DNA from: Limnephilus marmoratus
Taxonomy: Eukaryota; Arthropoda; Insecta; Trichoptera; Limnephilidae
DNA: 64,000 nucleotides
NCBI GenBank assembly: GCA_917880885.1
Contig: OU862912.1
Span: 46,425,117 to 46,489,116, forward strand
Direction of reading: 5' to 3'
Of the stretch, positions 43,538-54,632 are shown piece after piece. Position 1 is the stretch's first letter, and each line of letters starts with the position of its first letter. The notes beneath the pieces are model-generated. The model did not search any database. It was not told the origin of the DNA and worked only from the letters and a program-made list of their open reading frames with translations. Position numbers and translations under genes: made by a program.

Positions 43538-43976
43538 GGCCGGTTACAGTGCTCGACCGACGGTCGGTGCGTACGGTCGGTCCTGATGATACGCATGCGT
43601 ACGGTCGGTCATGATGATCGCATACCACCGACCGACCGTCGGGGCGTACCGTCAGTTCACGATTGACCAACAAGCTGACCGGACGTCGTACGCGAAATTA
43701 ATTAATTAATAGCTGCTTATTATCTTCGTAGACGTATTAGAAACAGAAGACGTAGATATCACGTACACCCGATCGTCGCCCAGAGAGCATTTCTAGCTCG
43801 TCGGTCGACCGACGGTCTGCATGCGCACGCGCTCGACTGACGATTCTCGTACGTACTGCGTAGCGATATACGCATGCGTACGGTCGGTCCAGCACTGAAC
43901 GATTTAGGAATTTTCATAGAAATGACAAGCGCGACCGACGTACGCACCGACCGTCGGTCGAGTACTGTAACCGGCC
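43538..43976. mobile_element. PIF/Harbinger-like MITE
   Basis: 439 bp bounded by TAA on both sides (43535-43537, 43977-43979). TIRs 'ggccggttacagtgctcgac' and the complement of 'gtcgagtactgtaaccggcc' extend further inside. The interior repeats 'gcgtacggtcggt' and its complement many times and is GC-richer than the surroundings. A 3-bp TWA duplication with GGCC-type ends fits PIF/Harbinger. The minus frame 43759-43947 is a by-product. Confidence 0.8.
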
Positions 43977-44108
43977 TAAGAATTCTAAATGTGAATGGAT
44001 CAAGGATAATTAAATTAAGTTACTACGAGTAAAAACGAAAAGAAAATAATGAGACCATTTTTACTTCTATCACGGAAAAAGATTGGAAACAAACAAAATT
44101 AGAAGTTT

Positions 44109-44290
44109 TTTGTTTTGAAAAGTTTTAATTTTCGATGTACATTTATTACTATAACTTTAAATTTTTTGCGACCGGTTTCCACACGTCCGTATCATTAATG
44201 AGCAAACTTAAAACTGCTCGTTAATGATACGGACGTGTCTACGAATTATAGTAACAAATGTACATCGAAAATTAAAATTTTCAAAACAAA
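44109..44290. mobile_element. Foldback element, two-tier hairpin
   Basis: Outer arms (44109-44153 and 44246-44289) share 'tttcgatgtacattt' against 'aaatgtacatcgaaa'. Inner arms 'acacgtccgtatcattaa' (44179-44198) and 'ttaatgatacggacgtgt' (44221-44238) are perfect. Its right flank (44290-44345) matches 14653-14712. Confidence 0.75.
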
Positions 44291-44349
44291 AATGTCTAGA
44301 AATTGTTACATAGTCAGTGCCCAAGAAATACAAAAAAAATTAGAAGTAC

Positions 44350-45150
44350 CTAGGTACTCTATATTTTTGAAATATAGCAATGTACATATAATAAAATTGT
44401 AGGTTTTGACCATGAACATGACCCATTTCCCAATACCAAAACATATTAGGCCGAATAAATCATCAAATAAACCACGCTTTAATAAATAATGTTAATCAGA
44501 GATAATTTCTTAAACCGAAGCTTTAACAAAGTATAAAAATAAAGCACGCTTGCCCAACACTGTGCGCGGTTCTTAAGACCATGTCGTATGAACAATAATC
44601 AATTATCAACCGAAAGAAATTCAATTAATTACTAACGAGTATATCGTGATCTGTACCATATTTGATTCATCGAAATTTCATCACAATGAAGAGCAATCCG
44701 AGAGATGATCTAAAAATAAACTTAGATCAAATACTTTGAATTCGTTTGATTTTTTCAAAGTGATTGAGTACCGACTGAGCTATGTCTTTTGCCACCATCG
44801 ACATTTTATCAAAAATCAGCCAGTAACCAGGAAGTAAAACACATTTTTACTACTGGTTCATACATTTACCATAAAATTAACTTTCATCGTCGAAGGGTAT
44901 CTTAAACTAGTGATTATACCATGTTTGTTGATACCTCGTGTCTGTGATTAGCGGGATAAGCCGAAAGTTTACTGGTCGGATAAATACTTTAATCTTAGTA
45001 ATTCACTGAAGTTAGACAGGTTTGGTAGCATAATTAAACATACTTAACTGTTTTGATCTACACATGCATGGTAGTTTTGCAATTAAGATGTTCTCAAGTT
45101 TTTTTCACATTACGTGATATCGACAGAAACATTTTTGTTTTTATTTTTTA
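44350..45150. other. Unassigned AT-rich DNA
   Basis: Nothing recognised. Confidence 0.4.
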
Positions 45151-45154
45151 TGTA

Positions 45155-45317
45155 AGCAAGAGTTCCCAATCGTCCATGACACTGGCGTCAAGACTATGGT
45201 ATTCCCGATTGGGGGGGGGGGGGGGGGGCTTGTTGTAAGGCTGAAGAAGGGGAAAGAGATGGTTTTGAACCCGCGACCTCGGATCGTAGCAAAGGATCGT
45301 AACTAACCACGGAGGTC
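45155..45317 (-). mobile_element. tSINE copy 4, shortened, with expanded G run
   Basis: It has the inverted family end ('gttcccaatcgtccatgaca'), 'attcccgattggg' and the inverted head ('gttttgaacccgcgacctc'). The central body is deleted. The usual GGGG of 'aattgggg' has become a G18 run (45211-45228). Confidence 0.7.
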
Positions 45318-45329
45318 TTCTATTTTGTG

Positions 45330-47490
45330 AGTGCCAGGAACCTATCAAGAGGTCAAGAGATGGAAGAGGGTTTCATTTTGATGTAAAAAAAAACTCGCAA
45401 CACTGCAGTGAATGATTATACAAAAAGTAAATCAATGTCAAAGGCCTATGCCCTCCCGGACGTGAAAGACAAAGTTTTGAAGTGAGAACTTGTTCCGCTC
45501 AAAAAGGTCAATCACTTACTTCCTGTAACTGGGATGCTTGATCGTTTCAGATACCGTTTTAATGTAAAACCATGGCCTTTCGGAAGGCATTAGCTTTACC
45601 AACACTAGGCAATAACTTTTATTTGGTAATATAAGATATAATGTGGGCGATGACGCTTCTAACATGAAAGCATTTACAAATTGTTGTGCCATGACATTAA
45701 AAGTTTGCTTAGACTTCAATACAGCCGACAGCTATTTTAAAGAATAAATAATGGTTTGTTATTTGGGCCAAGTATATCCACAAAACTTTGAATAAATAAT
45801 ACAGGTACTATGGAAACAACTTAATATTTATTAATAATAGTGCGCGTGTGGATCAAGAACATTTTTCATTAAGATCAGTACAATTATTATGAATCCTTCT
45901 CAATCCCAACGCATCAGACCATCGAGTTTTTATCGCTGAGTTATGCCCCCATGCTTAAATACCGTTTGTTTTCGTTTTATAAATAACAGCAAACGAGATC
46001 ATTGTTATCTCGGTTCTTAGAATGAATACCTCGAATCAAACTCTGGCTCTGCTAACAAAGGAGATGGTGAATTGTTAAGCCAGACGATAAAAATATATTA
46101 AGTTTCGCAGTTAGTTCTTTCGCAGTGCACCTGCAGCCATTGATGGCGAGGCCTGCATAAATATTTATGCAACAGGCAGTCATGTGTCGTGTGGAGATGC
46201 AATATTAAATGCAGCCACCCACAATGCTGGCCAATGAGGCTGAAAAATAAACGGAAATGTTTATCAATCAAACGTTTTGCATTCACAGTTCAGATTGACG
46301 GTGCAGATAGTGTTCAAACTCGGGTCTTATTCATCTCATAAATTGACAGTGGAAAAGAAACAAAGCATCTACGACAAATTGGTATTATTTGTTATTCAAA
46401 AGCATGGCCGATGTACATACAATGCCGTATAGTATTTCATTTCAAAGATACGAGTTACCTCCATTGCTTAGCTGCTGAGTGGGGTTTTAAATATAAATGC
46501 ATCTTTACTTTGCATTGATCAATCAATTCTGAGAAGCTTTGCGAATACTTTAATGAAATTCTTGATTTCTGAGATGAAATCGTAACTCACTATTTAACGA
46601 CCACCATTTGTGTCAAAATGAAACCAATTCTATAAGGCAGCGAATATGTATACACGATAAGACTGTGATGGTGCAACCTGGAAAGTGATCTCGCATTGAT
46701 GTTATATTTTGAAACGTCCATCTATTTAATTTATCTTCCACCATGACCAAAAGCTCCGCTTACGAAATGGCAATATCTTTGGAATGTGGAATTCAATTCA
46801 AGATCAGAACTTGTTCGTGCTTTGTGAATGTTTAGTGTTTAGTGTAGTGTAGCAGATGGACATCTTGGACCATTTTGAAGACAGAGATAATGTGTAGCGT
46901 ACCTACGTTTGACGAATTACTCGCATTAAGATCGGGGAGATAAGATGAGGGCGAGTTGTGTCGTGACTGAGGATGTAGTATTTACTCTGAAGCGAGTACT
47001 GAATTGTACGCTATTTCGAAACGCGTGAGCGGAAATCATGTGCGGGGACATTAAGCATTAATATAGAACGTTGGTATACAACCGAAAGATGAAAAATTAT
47101 TAACAAAATAAATGTCCAAAATTGACATAAAAAGATATTTCGCATACGACGGTAAACCGTATTTAATTATCATATTATCTGATGTTAATGTAAACCGTAG
47201 TTAATAAGTAAATTATCTGATGTCAATGTGATATGTAACAACAAACTGTGAGATGTTCTTGATGGATATGATACGATTGTACCACCCCAGCCAGGAGCAC
47301 TCCTGTCCGGGTGAGACCGGTACACCAGGGGGCACAGATTTGTTAGGACTGGAACACATGCTCTGAGGATGGGAAGGAGGTTGGAGTTTAATCGACCGGT
47401 ATACATGGCAACCTAATAAGCCAATATTGGAATTAAGGATGGCCAGGAATAAAGGAACGGATTGAGCGTTGTTTTTCCCCCCTTTCTATG
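45330..47490. other. Unassigned DNA
   Basis: No gene or bounded repeat recognised. 47270-47400 is GC-richer ('ccccagccaggagcactcct') without an exon signature. Confidence 0.4.
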
Positions 47491-47495
47491 TATCT

Positions 47496-48078
47496 TCCTT
47501 CTTCTTGACTCTTCTCTGCTCTTCTTGGATCTTCTTGACTCTTCTTGTCACTTGCATCTTCTCTCTTTTTTTCTTGCTTCTTCTTTATCTCTTCTTGTCT
47601 CTTCTTGCCTCTTCTTAGATTTTCTTGGTTGTTCTAGCCGCTTTTGGCTTTTGTTGTCTCTTCTTGTTTATTCTTGTGACTTCTGGGATCTTCTAGTCTC
47701 TTCTTGGCGCTTCTTGCTTCTTAGATCTTCTCGCTTCTTCTTGGCTCTTCTGGTATTCTGTCTCTTCTTGCCACTTCTTGAATCTTCTCGGCTCTTCTTG
47801 GCTTTTCTTGTCTCGTCTTGCTTCGTCTTGCTTCTTCTTGTATCATCTTGTCTCTTCCGAGATCTTCTCATCTCTTCTTGGTTTTTCTTCGATCTTCTCG
47901 CCTCTTCTTGGCTCCTTTGGTATTTTGTCTCTTCTTGTCTCTTCATGCCTCTTCTTGAATCTTCTCGTCTTTTCTACTCTATTCTCAGCTCTTCTTGTCT
48001 CTTCCGGGATCTTCTTGTCTCTTCTTGGTTCTTCTTGTCTCTTCTTATCTCTACTTGTCTTTTCTTGTCTCGACTAGT
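47496..48078. repeat. 10-bp minisatellite, (TTCTTGNNTC)n
   Basis: About 58 units of a pyrimidine-rich decamer ('ttcttgtctc', 'ttcttgactc', 'ttcttggatc'). The plus-strand 240-residue Ser/Leu/Phe frame (47462-48184) and the minus-strand Lys/Arg/Glu frame (47668-47946) arise because the unit lacks stops in several frames and 10 is not a multiple of 3. They should not be called genes. Confidence 0.85.
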
Positions 48079-48084
48079 GACTTT

Positions 48085-48600
48085 GCTTACATCTCCCCCC
48101 CCCCTGGGACCCCTTCCGCACGCCTTGTCTCCATTGGCTCTTCTTTACTCGGAGATGTTCTTCATGGTGTATAAAAATAAATAGTGAGATTTGTACTTCC
48201 GTGATGAAAAAGTTAACCAAAATTCACCTCAATACTTATTAGCACCAAGAACGTGCTAAATCCAGATGCCCCTTATTAATTTTTTTTCTATTATCTTACT
48301 GTGGTTTTACACTGTGTGGACGGTGTGGATATTCAACATACAGGATTGTAAAATAACGTCATCCCTTGTCTTGCATGCGTTAAACTTTTAAAAGCATAGG
48401 TGCATATTTTTAATGCATAAAATCATCACTTTAATTTGCTGTTTAGTGTAAGAACACTTTAGTGACGAACAAATGAAAATATTAGATTGTTTTTTTTTCC
48501 AAATTTTTCGCGAATCTCTGTTCACCATTTTTTAAGTGCGAAAATCGGAAAGAAAAAATTGGTTCTACGTAGCAAAATATTTTTTGTAGGATATTAATAT
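48085..48600. other. Unassigned AT-rich DNA
   Basis: Nothing recognised. Confidence 0.4.
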
Positions 48601-48604
48601 CACA

Positions 48605-49160
48605 TGGGTATTGTATTGGGAAATATTGTTTACGAGAGATGGGAATGTATTTGGGAAGTGTGTTTACGAGAGATGGGAAGGCTGATAGAGATATTGAAAG
48701 AAGGATAAATGCAGGTAAATTTCCTTAATGGAGAACTGAACGCGGTTGGCGTTAACAAAAAACTGTCCAAAGAAACGAAGCTGGCAGTCCACAATGGAGT
48801 GCTGACACCTAACCTGATGTATGGCAGTGATGCATGGAACTGGCAGAGGTAGAATGAAAGTAGACAGACTGCTGCTGAAATGAGATCCCTGAGCCGTATG
48901 TGTGGTACCAAGTACGATCTTAATCTTACTCATTACGCTTAAATAAGCGTAATGAGTAAGATTAAGAAAGGGTTAGGGCTTGTAGAGTGAAAGAATGAAG
49001 TGTAAGGAGAATATATAAGACTTAGTGTGATTAACTGATTCAGGTACTTGAGTCGAGCCATGTCAACAGTCAGAATAATAGATACGTGAATGATTGTGAA
49101 TGAGGCAAGGAGTGTGTGCCAAGACCGAGTTGTTTGGCGTAATGGTTAGTTAGTATCTAC
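48605..49160 (+). pseudogene. LINE (RTE/CR1-like) C-terminal remnant
   Basis: The peptides 'YLGSVFTRDGKADRDIERRI', 'NKKLSKETKLAVHNGVLTPN', 'LMYGSDAWNWQR' and 'ESRQTAAEMRSLSRMCG' follow in order with stops and shifts. They match a very common arthropod LINE ('LAVHNGVL.PTLMYGSE.W'). After a perfect palindrome at 48919-48966, the far C-terminal piece 'VNEARSVCQDRVVW' reappears near 49100, so the part between is deleted or rearranged. Confidence 0.75.
48919..48966. repeat. Perfect 23-bp-arm palindrome
   Basis: Arms 48919-48941 and 48944-48966 ('cttaatcttactcattacgc' continuing 'tta' and its exact complement) are separated by AA. It lies at the break of the LINE coding sequence. Confidence 0.95.
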
Positions 49161-49164
49161 TTAT

Positions 49165-49645
49165 CAGCTCATGGTCTATGAACGAAGAAACACGTCTGGT
49201 ACAATTCTTTCATCATCTCTGGAACAGCCAAGTCCTGAGTGGCAGCCAGTCAGTGGGTGGGATATGAACTTGTATTATCTGGGTATATAAACAAGGGAGT
49301 TCTATGCTATCATTACACATTACACCGTATCACGGCCTATGTTTTATTACACGTACATTATTGCCATAAGATAAGCGCACGTAGAGAAACGACTTAGTGG
49401 CAACACTGGTAACTAAAGCATGTTTTCAAGGAGGTCTCTAAGGTTAAGATTTGTTTAATTTAACGTATATAAGAGTATAAGTACATTCAATGTCATATGT
49501 TGAAACTTGGAACTTGTGATTGTATAACATGAACATGAAACGATTCTCAAAACACCGAAGCTGAGCGAATTCAATATTTTTACAAAACCAAAGAAAAATA
49601 AATCAAATTCACGTCAAGATTTTTCGACTAAACATTTGCGACTTA
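49165..49645. other. Unassigned DNA
   Basis: No gene recognised. Confidence 0.4.
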
Positions 49646-49649
49646 CTCA

Positions 49650-50025
49650 TTTTTTATTTTTTTTTATGTGAATATCGTACAAGAGTCTAAACTGCTTCCA
49701 ACTGCATAGAGCTGGTGTGACTATGACATCCCCAATTGGGGTATGTTGTGAGGTTGAAGGAAATAGGAGGAGAAGGAGATGGGGAAGAGAAAAGTGAGGA
49801 AGTATCTGGCTATTCAGATCTGGTTACCAAAAACGGCCAAAGCCATTTCAAGCAACTTTCTAATTCTGAATGCTGGTCTTACACCAGGGCGATACTGAAA
49901 GTATCTAACACTCGAATGTGCCGCAAAAATACTTCATTTCAATTCAATTCAACAAAAAAAAAACTTGCGCACGCCAGGATTTGAACCCGCGATCTTCCGA
50001 TTTTTAGTCGAGAGCCTTACTTAAT
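49650..50025 (-). mobile_element. tSINE copy 5
   Basis: The T-rich run (49650-49665) is the inverted tail. 'ccccaattggggtatgttg' and 'gaatgctggtcttacacc' mark the body, and 'gatttgaacccgcgatcttc' is the inverted B box and head near 49979-50000. The frame 49736-49984 runs antisense to it and is not a gene. Confidence 0.8.
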
Positions 50026-50029
50026 TACC

Positions 50030-50320
50030 TTACCTTAATTTCAAGTGACGAAATAAAATATGTAGTACAATGTGACGTACCCCCCATACCCACCATTAAG
50101 GATACCCCCCATTAAGGATACATTTTTCTCTAAAATATAGAAAAAAAATGGTAACAGAAACAGAACACTCTTATAGTGAACGTAGATATGCATGTATTAT
50201 TTTGGAATCGGAATGAACTTAAAGCATATTAAATTGTTTTTAAATCCTACTTCAGAGCAGAAAGCACGACAAACACGCACTAAACAGTGGTACTCATGAA
50301 AACAGAACGCTTATATTTAA
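50030..50320. other. Unassigned DNA
   Basis: A short local duplication ('cacccattaaggatac') occurs near 50090-50120. Nothing else. Confidence 0.4.
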
Positions 50321-50323
50321 ATA

Positions 50324-50956
50324 CTAGCTGACCCGGATAACTTCGTACCGCCTCAGAATCAATAACTGTTGTGTTAATTTTTATTAGCTGAATTAAATTC
50401 AGTTTTTTTTATTAAGTTAAAAATTACACGATGAAGCAATTATCGATGCGCAACTGTTTATGTTTTGTTTTTGTCAGTTTTATATTTTTTGTGATTTTCT
50501 TACTTTTCACTTACTTACGGGAATTGCGTTTCATTTTCTTTATCCGTGTTAGGGAGATTATTATTTTTCCTTTGGAAGGGTGCAGACATACGTTCACCGT
50601 TTTCGACTGTTGACATTTAGAAAGAAAGAGGGGCAGCATTACAGGTTTAAGAACAAAAGCAAAACAATCAGCGCATTGACGTTTGACGTTTTTGAATTTT
50701 TGGAATTCACTCAATATTATACTTATCACAATATTTCTGCAGCTCTTTCAAAAGATGAGAATTGGTTCCATACAAAATGTAAGAGGAAAAGAAATTTCTT
50801 CATTATTTTGTTTTCGTGAAATTTTCCGATGTTTTAATAACAATTTTGGTATTCGGGGCGGAGACAAATCCAACAAATTAAAGATCATAAAATCGGTTCA
50901 GTCGTTCTTGAGTTATAAATGGTGTAACTAACCCGACTTTGTTTTATATATTAAGA
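50324..50956 (-). mobile_element. Helitron, non-autonomous, complete ends
   Basis: On the minus strand it starts 'tcttaatatataaaacaaag' after A and ends 'ttatccgggtcagctag' before T. 633 bp. 'aactcaagaacgactgaacc' near the 5' end is typical of insect Helitron families. Several overlapping frames of 60-82 residues inside are random. Confidence 0.75.
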
Positions 50957-50959
50957 TAA

Positions 50960-51640
50960 GTTGGTGACAGTATGTACAAAAATTTTACTTAGCCGTCGCT
51001 CAGTTTGATTGGCGAAAGCGGCTGACATGGGACAGTACAACAACCTATGATATTACTAAATACTATTCAGTATTCAATAACTGAAAGATCCTCCTACCTT
51101 GTAGGTAATTGAAATCCTTGCGCACAATAGGAGTGAAAAACCTCCCGGTGTTTTTTCCGCAAATGAGAGTGTGCGCTGTTGTGGCAAACGTGGGGACACT
51201 TTTTGATTCTGTTCAATTCAATACATTCTCCTCCGTCTTACCTGTAATCTTCACCTCACACATCCTGTCATTGGGGGTGAAATGCCAAACTGATCGTGGC
51301 TATCATTATTATATATGCAAGTAAGTAGAGCGACAAATACTCCCATGCTAAATATCACTAGCCTTATAGTTCCTGCCAATCTGGTCGTGACTCCAATACA
51401 CACAGTACCTACACGCCAAAGAGACCATTAACTCGTTCTCCCCAGACATAAAATTACTGTATTTTAAGGGTAGTTTCAGATATTCAACATCAAAACTTCA
51501 GAGTGAAATACCACTGTCTTTTTGAGTATCGACATGCTTCATGAAGCTCTGTAGCGAACGGTTGCTGACTGCACAGTCAACCGCAAAACATCATAATCGA
51601 TAGAATTTACAATGAAAGGAAAACCTGATTTACAATTTTT
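50960..51640. other. Unassigned DNA
   Basis: No motif seen in the frame 51109-51324; no repeat ends. Confidence 0.35.
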
Positions 51641-51647
51641 TTATATT

Positions 51648-51816
51648 AATTCCACACAGGAGGCCCTGAGGAAAATAATTTCCCTCAGAGCCTATGTCAT
51701 CTGGGATGAACATTGGTCTTGAAGAGATCCATGTTGTAGGCAGGAGGTATTTTTCAGGTATTTTGGAGCTCCAGACCAGAGGTGGCTGCCAAATTCAACC
51801 GTGGGGCGCAGTTGAC
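51648..51816 (-). mobile_element. hpLINE 3' fragment with internal deletion
   Basis: It has the hairpin end ('ttccacacaggaggccctga', 'cctcagagcctatgtcatc'). Then, on minus, 'LRPTVEFGSHLWSGAPKYL' and 'CLQHGSLQDQCSSQM', LINE sequence also seen at 19895 and 20129. The middle of the ORF is missing. It abuts the head of tSINE copy 6. Confidence 0.65.
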
Positions 51817-52240
51817 GACCTCCGTAGTCCAGTGGGTAAGACTCTTGACTCACAGTCCGGAGGTCGCGGGTTCAAACCCGGCATGCGCATATAAATTTTA
51901 TTTGATTAATTTGTGTTATTTCACAATTAATTCATTTAAAATAATATATACTTAGTATATTTGCGGCATGTTCCAGAGTGGAAGATACTATCAGTATCGC
52001 CCTGGTGTAAGACCACCATTCAGAATTGAAACGTTGCTTGAAAATGGCTTTTGCCGTGTTTGGTGACCAGATCTGAATAGCCAGGTACTTCCCAACCTTC
52101 CTCTTCCCCACCTCCTTCCCCTCCCCACTACTTTCAGCCTCACAACATACCCCAATTGGGGATGCCATAGTCTCACTGGCTCCAGATGGGAGCAGTTGAG
52201 ATTCTTGTGCGGTTATTCACTGTAAAAAAAAAAAAAAAAA
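51817..52240 (+). mobile_element. tSINE copy 6, full length with poly-A
   Basis: Best copy of the family. The tRNA-like head (51817-51890) has A-box region 'tagtccagtgggtaagactc' and B box 'gggttcaaaccc', then 'gcgcatataaattttatttg'. The body has 'gcggcatgttccagagtgg', 'gtatcgccctggtgtaagac', 'tggtgaccagatctgaatag', 'cataccccaattggggatgc' and 'actggctccagatgggagc'. The end 'attcttgtgcggttattcac' is followed by A17 (52224-52240). Minus frames of 61-78 residues over it are shadows. Confidence 0.9.
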
Positions 52241-52280
52241 TTGTGATTTGTACATGGTTAGCAGTTGTGTACTATTAAAG

Positions 52281-52371
52281 TACCTGCGGGCCCTGTACAG
52301 TACGCCCAGTTTTTGGGAGGCTAACTTTACTCTGGCTTCGATGGAGCCGCCATATCTGATGCCCCATAATG
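52281..52371 (+). repeat. Small LINE-related fragment
   Basis: 'ctgcgggccctgtacagtac' and 'ggcttcgatggagccgcc' match (in part) minus-strand sequence at ~20020-20075 upstream of an hpLINE 3' end. The frame reads 'LRALYSTPSFWEANFTLASM'. Likely a piece of an hpLINE-type ORF. Confidence 0.4.
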
Positions 52372-52374
52372 AAA

Positions 52375-53265
52375 ATATTATTTGTTTTTAATTTAATTTA
52401 ATTTGTTTTATTTTTAATTTAATTTTTTATGATTAGAATTATGATGATTTGATTTCACGTTAAATTCATTTTAATTACTGTTGTACGGACTGCTGAAAAC
52501 GAGCTGGATTCCAGGAGAAATCCTGAATGTATAGCTGAACAGTGACCCTTTTATCAATAGATGTAAAAATCTATTGTCAAATGAGAAGTTAAACTTCTAC
52601 GTCTTTTAGAGTATAATATACCTACCTACACATATTATATATACGTTTTACACTAAGAATATCTGTTTTCGGTAAGTAATTACTCTTAAAATATCAAAGT
52701 TAGAAAGCAAACACCATTCGTTACTTTGAAGTTTGTTTTGAGGAAAGAAAGAATATTCTAGAGAAATTCGTCGCAATAAGAGTAAGAGGCGGGCAGCTGG
52801 ACTTTCTTTGCTATGTGTATTTGTTTAAGGGGTACATTTCTACGTAAAGAGTGAAGAGTGGTGTGGGGAAACACAAACCAATCAGAAAAAATAAAAAAGA
52901 AAACGTAAACTTAAGCAAAGAAAGCAAAAAAAAAAACTTTTTTCATGATTACATGGCTCGCGTACCGCGTATCCCCTTGCTGATTTCAACCTTGTTGAAA
53001 TTGAAAAAAAAAGATATTCCTGTTAACATGCCAAACATTCAAGGTGTTGAAAATTTCTCTGCGTTGACAGTTTTTTTGATACCTACTAGGCATTACTGTG
53101 TGTTAATGTGATGACTCTGATAACATGTTTAAATGATTAGGTAAAACATATTTTTGGCAACTATCCAGCTCTACAATGCAAAATGCATAACTTCACTATT
53201 TTGCTTTAAATTATTTTGCGTATGTAGCATATTATCAATTTATTATACTTGACAATTTTTTAGTA
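52375..53265. other. Unassigned AT-rich DNA
   Basis: The Lys-rich frame 52851-53111 has low-complexity A-rich composition and is not supported as a gene. Confidence 0.4.
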
Positions 53266-53269
53266 AGTA

Positions 53270-53619
53270 CTAGCTGACCCGGACACGCGTTGTTGTGGCT
53301 AACGAAACGCAACGCCATCTACTGGATGGTTACCCAACCTTTATAACCACGATAAATAAACTCACACCACCGTCTGTTAATTTGCATACAAATCAAATCC
53401 ACACCGCCCGCTAGCCAGCCCGGTCGTCCACCACATACAGACATTCTCATATTTCGACCAATTTACACAAAACCTTGCCAAATTATATACCTAAACATTC
53501 CTCATAAATCACTCTATCTATTGATGAAAACCGCATGAAAATCCGTTCAGTAGTTGTTGAGTCTATCGCGAACAGACAGACATACGCGGCGGAGGACTTT
53601 AATTTGTAATATGTAGAGA
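53270..53619 (-). mobile_element. Helitron, 350 bp, complete ends
   Basis: On minus: starts 'tctctacatattacaaatta' after A, ends 'gcgtgtccgggtcagctag' before T. The interior includes 'aaccgcatgaaaatccgtt' (plus orientation), related to 39430-39708. Confidence 0.75.
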
Positions 53620-53624
53620 TAATT

Positions 53625-53945
53625 GTTGATTATTGGAAATAGAAATCGAAGTATCATTAAAAATAGGCACGACAAATAAAAGCAGACATATTTTCCTCAC
53701 ATCCACTTTTACAAATATACTAATAATTGTAAATTATTACCAATATGTATGTAGATTGTAGGTGCATCTCGAAGAAATTTCAGCTAATAAAAACACGAAG
53801 GCAAGCAAGTTAATAGTAATTGAAAAGTTATTATGAACATAAATTTCCAATTTAAGTCGTAAATAAAAAAGTTTTTGAAAATCTAAATGTGCCATATCAA
53901 AATAACCACAACAAGCATGTGCTTGAATAATAAATACTAAACACT
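53625..53945. other. Unassigned AT-rich DNA
   Basis: Nothing recognised. Confidence 0.4.
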
Positions 53946-53947
53946 TC

Positions 53948-54112
53948 TCAATACAAACAATGGATACAATTCCACCACATTAAATCGAGAAGTACAAATT
54001 GACCGATGCTGCAATTAGCCCCGGTTGCCCCCTCCGCGGTATATTCCCTTTTATGTCTTTCTTTGTGCCTTCCGGCCTCCGTGTCAAAATAATCATCGGC
54101 CATCTTGTACCT
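53948..54112 (-). CDS. Exon-like island, strand uncertain
   Basis: On the minus strand an ATG in good context ('gtacaagatggcc', 54103-54101) opens 51 codons, the first ~29 of which look coding ('MADDYFDTEAGRHKERHKRE' then 'YTAEGATGA'), ending at a TGA near 53948. On the plus strand the same island is also open and ends at a near-consensus donor CTCC|GTAAGTAT (54113). The GC content contrasts with the flanks. Either a small ORF or first exon on minus, or an exon on plus; neither is proven. Confidence 0.3.
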   Translation of the reverse strand, partial: RYKMADDYFDTEAGRHKERHKREYTAEGATGANCSIGQFVLLDLMWWNCIHCLY

Positions 54113-54114
54113 CC

Positions 54115-54630
54115 GTAAGTATAGTTCAAAGAATAGCTTACTATTTAATTCCGTGAGCCGCTGTGCAGTTGGAATAGATACAACACTGTAGAAACACTTA
54201 TTGACAATTCAAAACGATACAAAGTGGACGTTTTATTAGGAAACTATACAGAAATGGATCGATGCGGTAGGTAATTGTATTCGTGCGATGGTTTCAAATA
54301 TTTATGCAAATAAATAAATCCTCACTGCTATTGTCTTGCGGTTTATCAATTCCGTAATCAGAATGCGGTTCAGTTTGAAAATTAAAGATCAAATACAAAA
54401 ATACCGCCAGTGGAAAAGACTACTAAAATTCGTGGTAAAAAGTCGGAAGTTATATTGAAAATATTTGAAAGTAATTAATTGAAATTTATATGATACTGGA
54501 AATTCCAATGAATTGTTGAAAACTATTTATAGAAAATTATGCAGAGTAAGCAAATTCCATACCTAATTGGTAGCTTTAATTAAGCTCTGAGCAAAAACGT
54601 ATCAATTACAGTTTTAAAGTTATTGTTCTT
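54115..54630. other. Unassigned AT-rich DNA
   Basis: Nothing recognised. Confidence 0.35.
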
Positions 54631-54632
54631 TT

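Noticed and set aside
47462..48184. 240-residue Ser/Leu/Phe-rich open frame resembling a membrane protein
   Set aside because: Generated by a stop-free 10-bp pyrimidine minisatellite; all frames give the same cyclic peptide.
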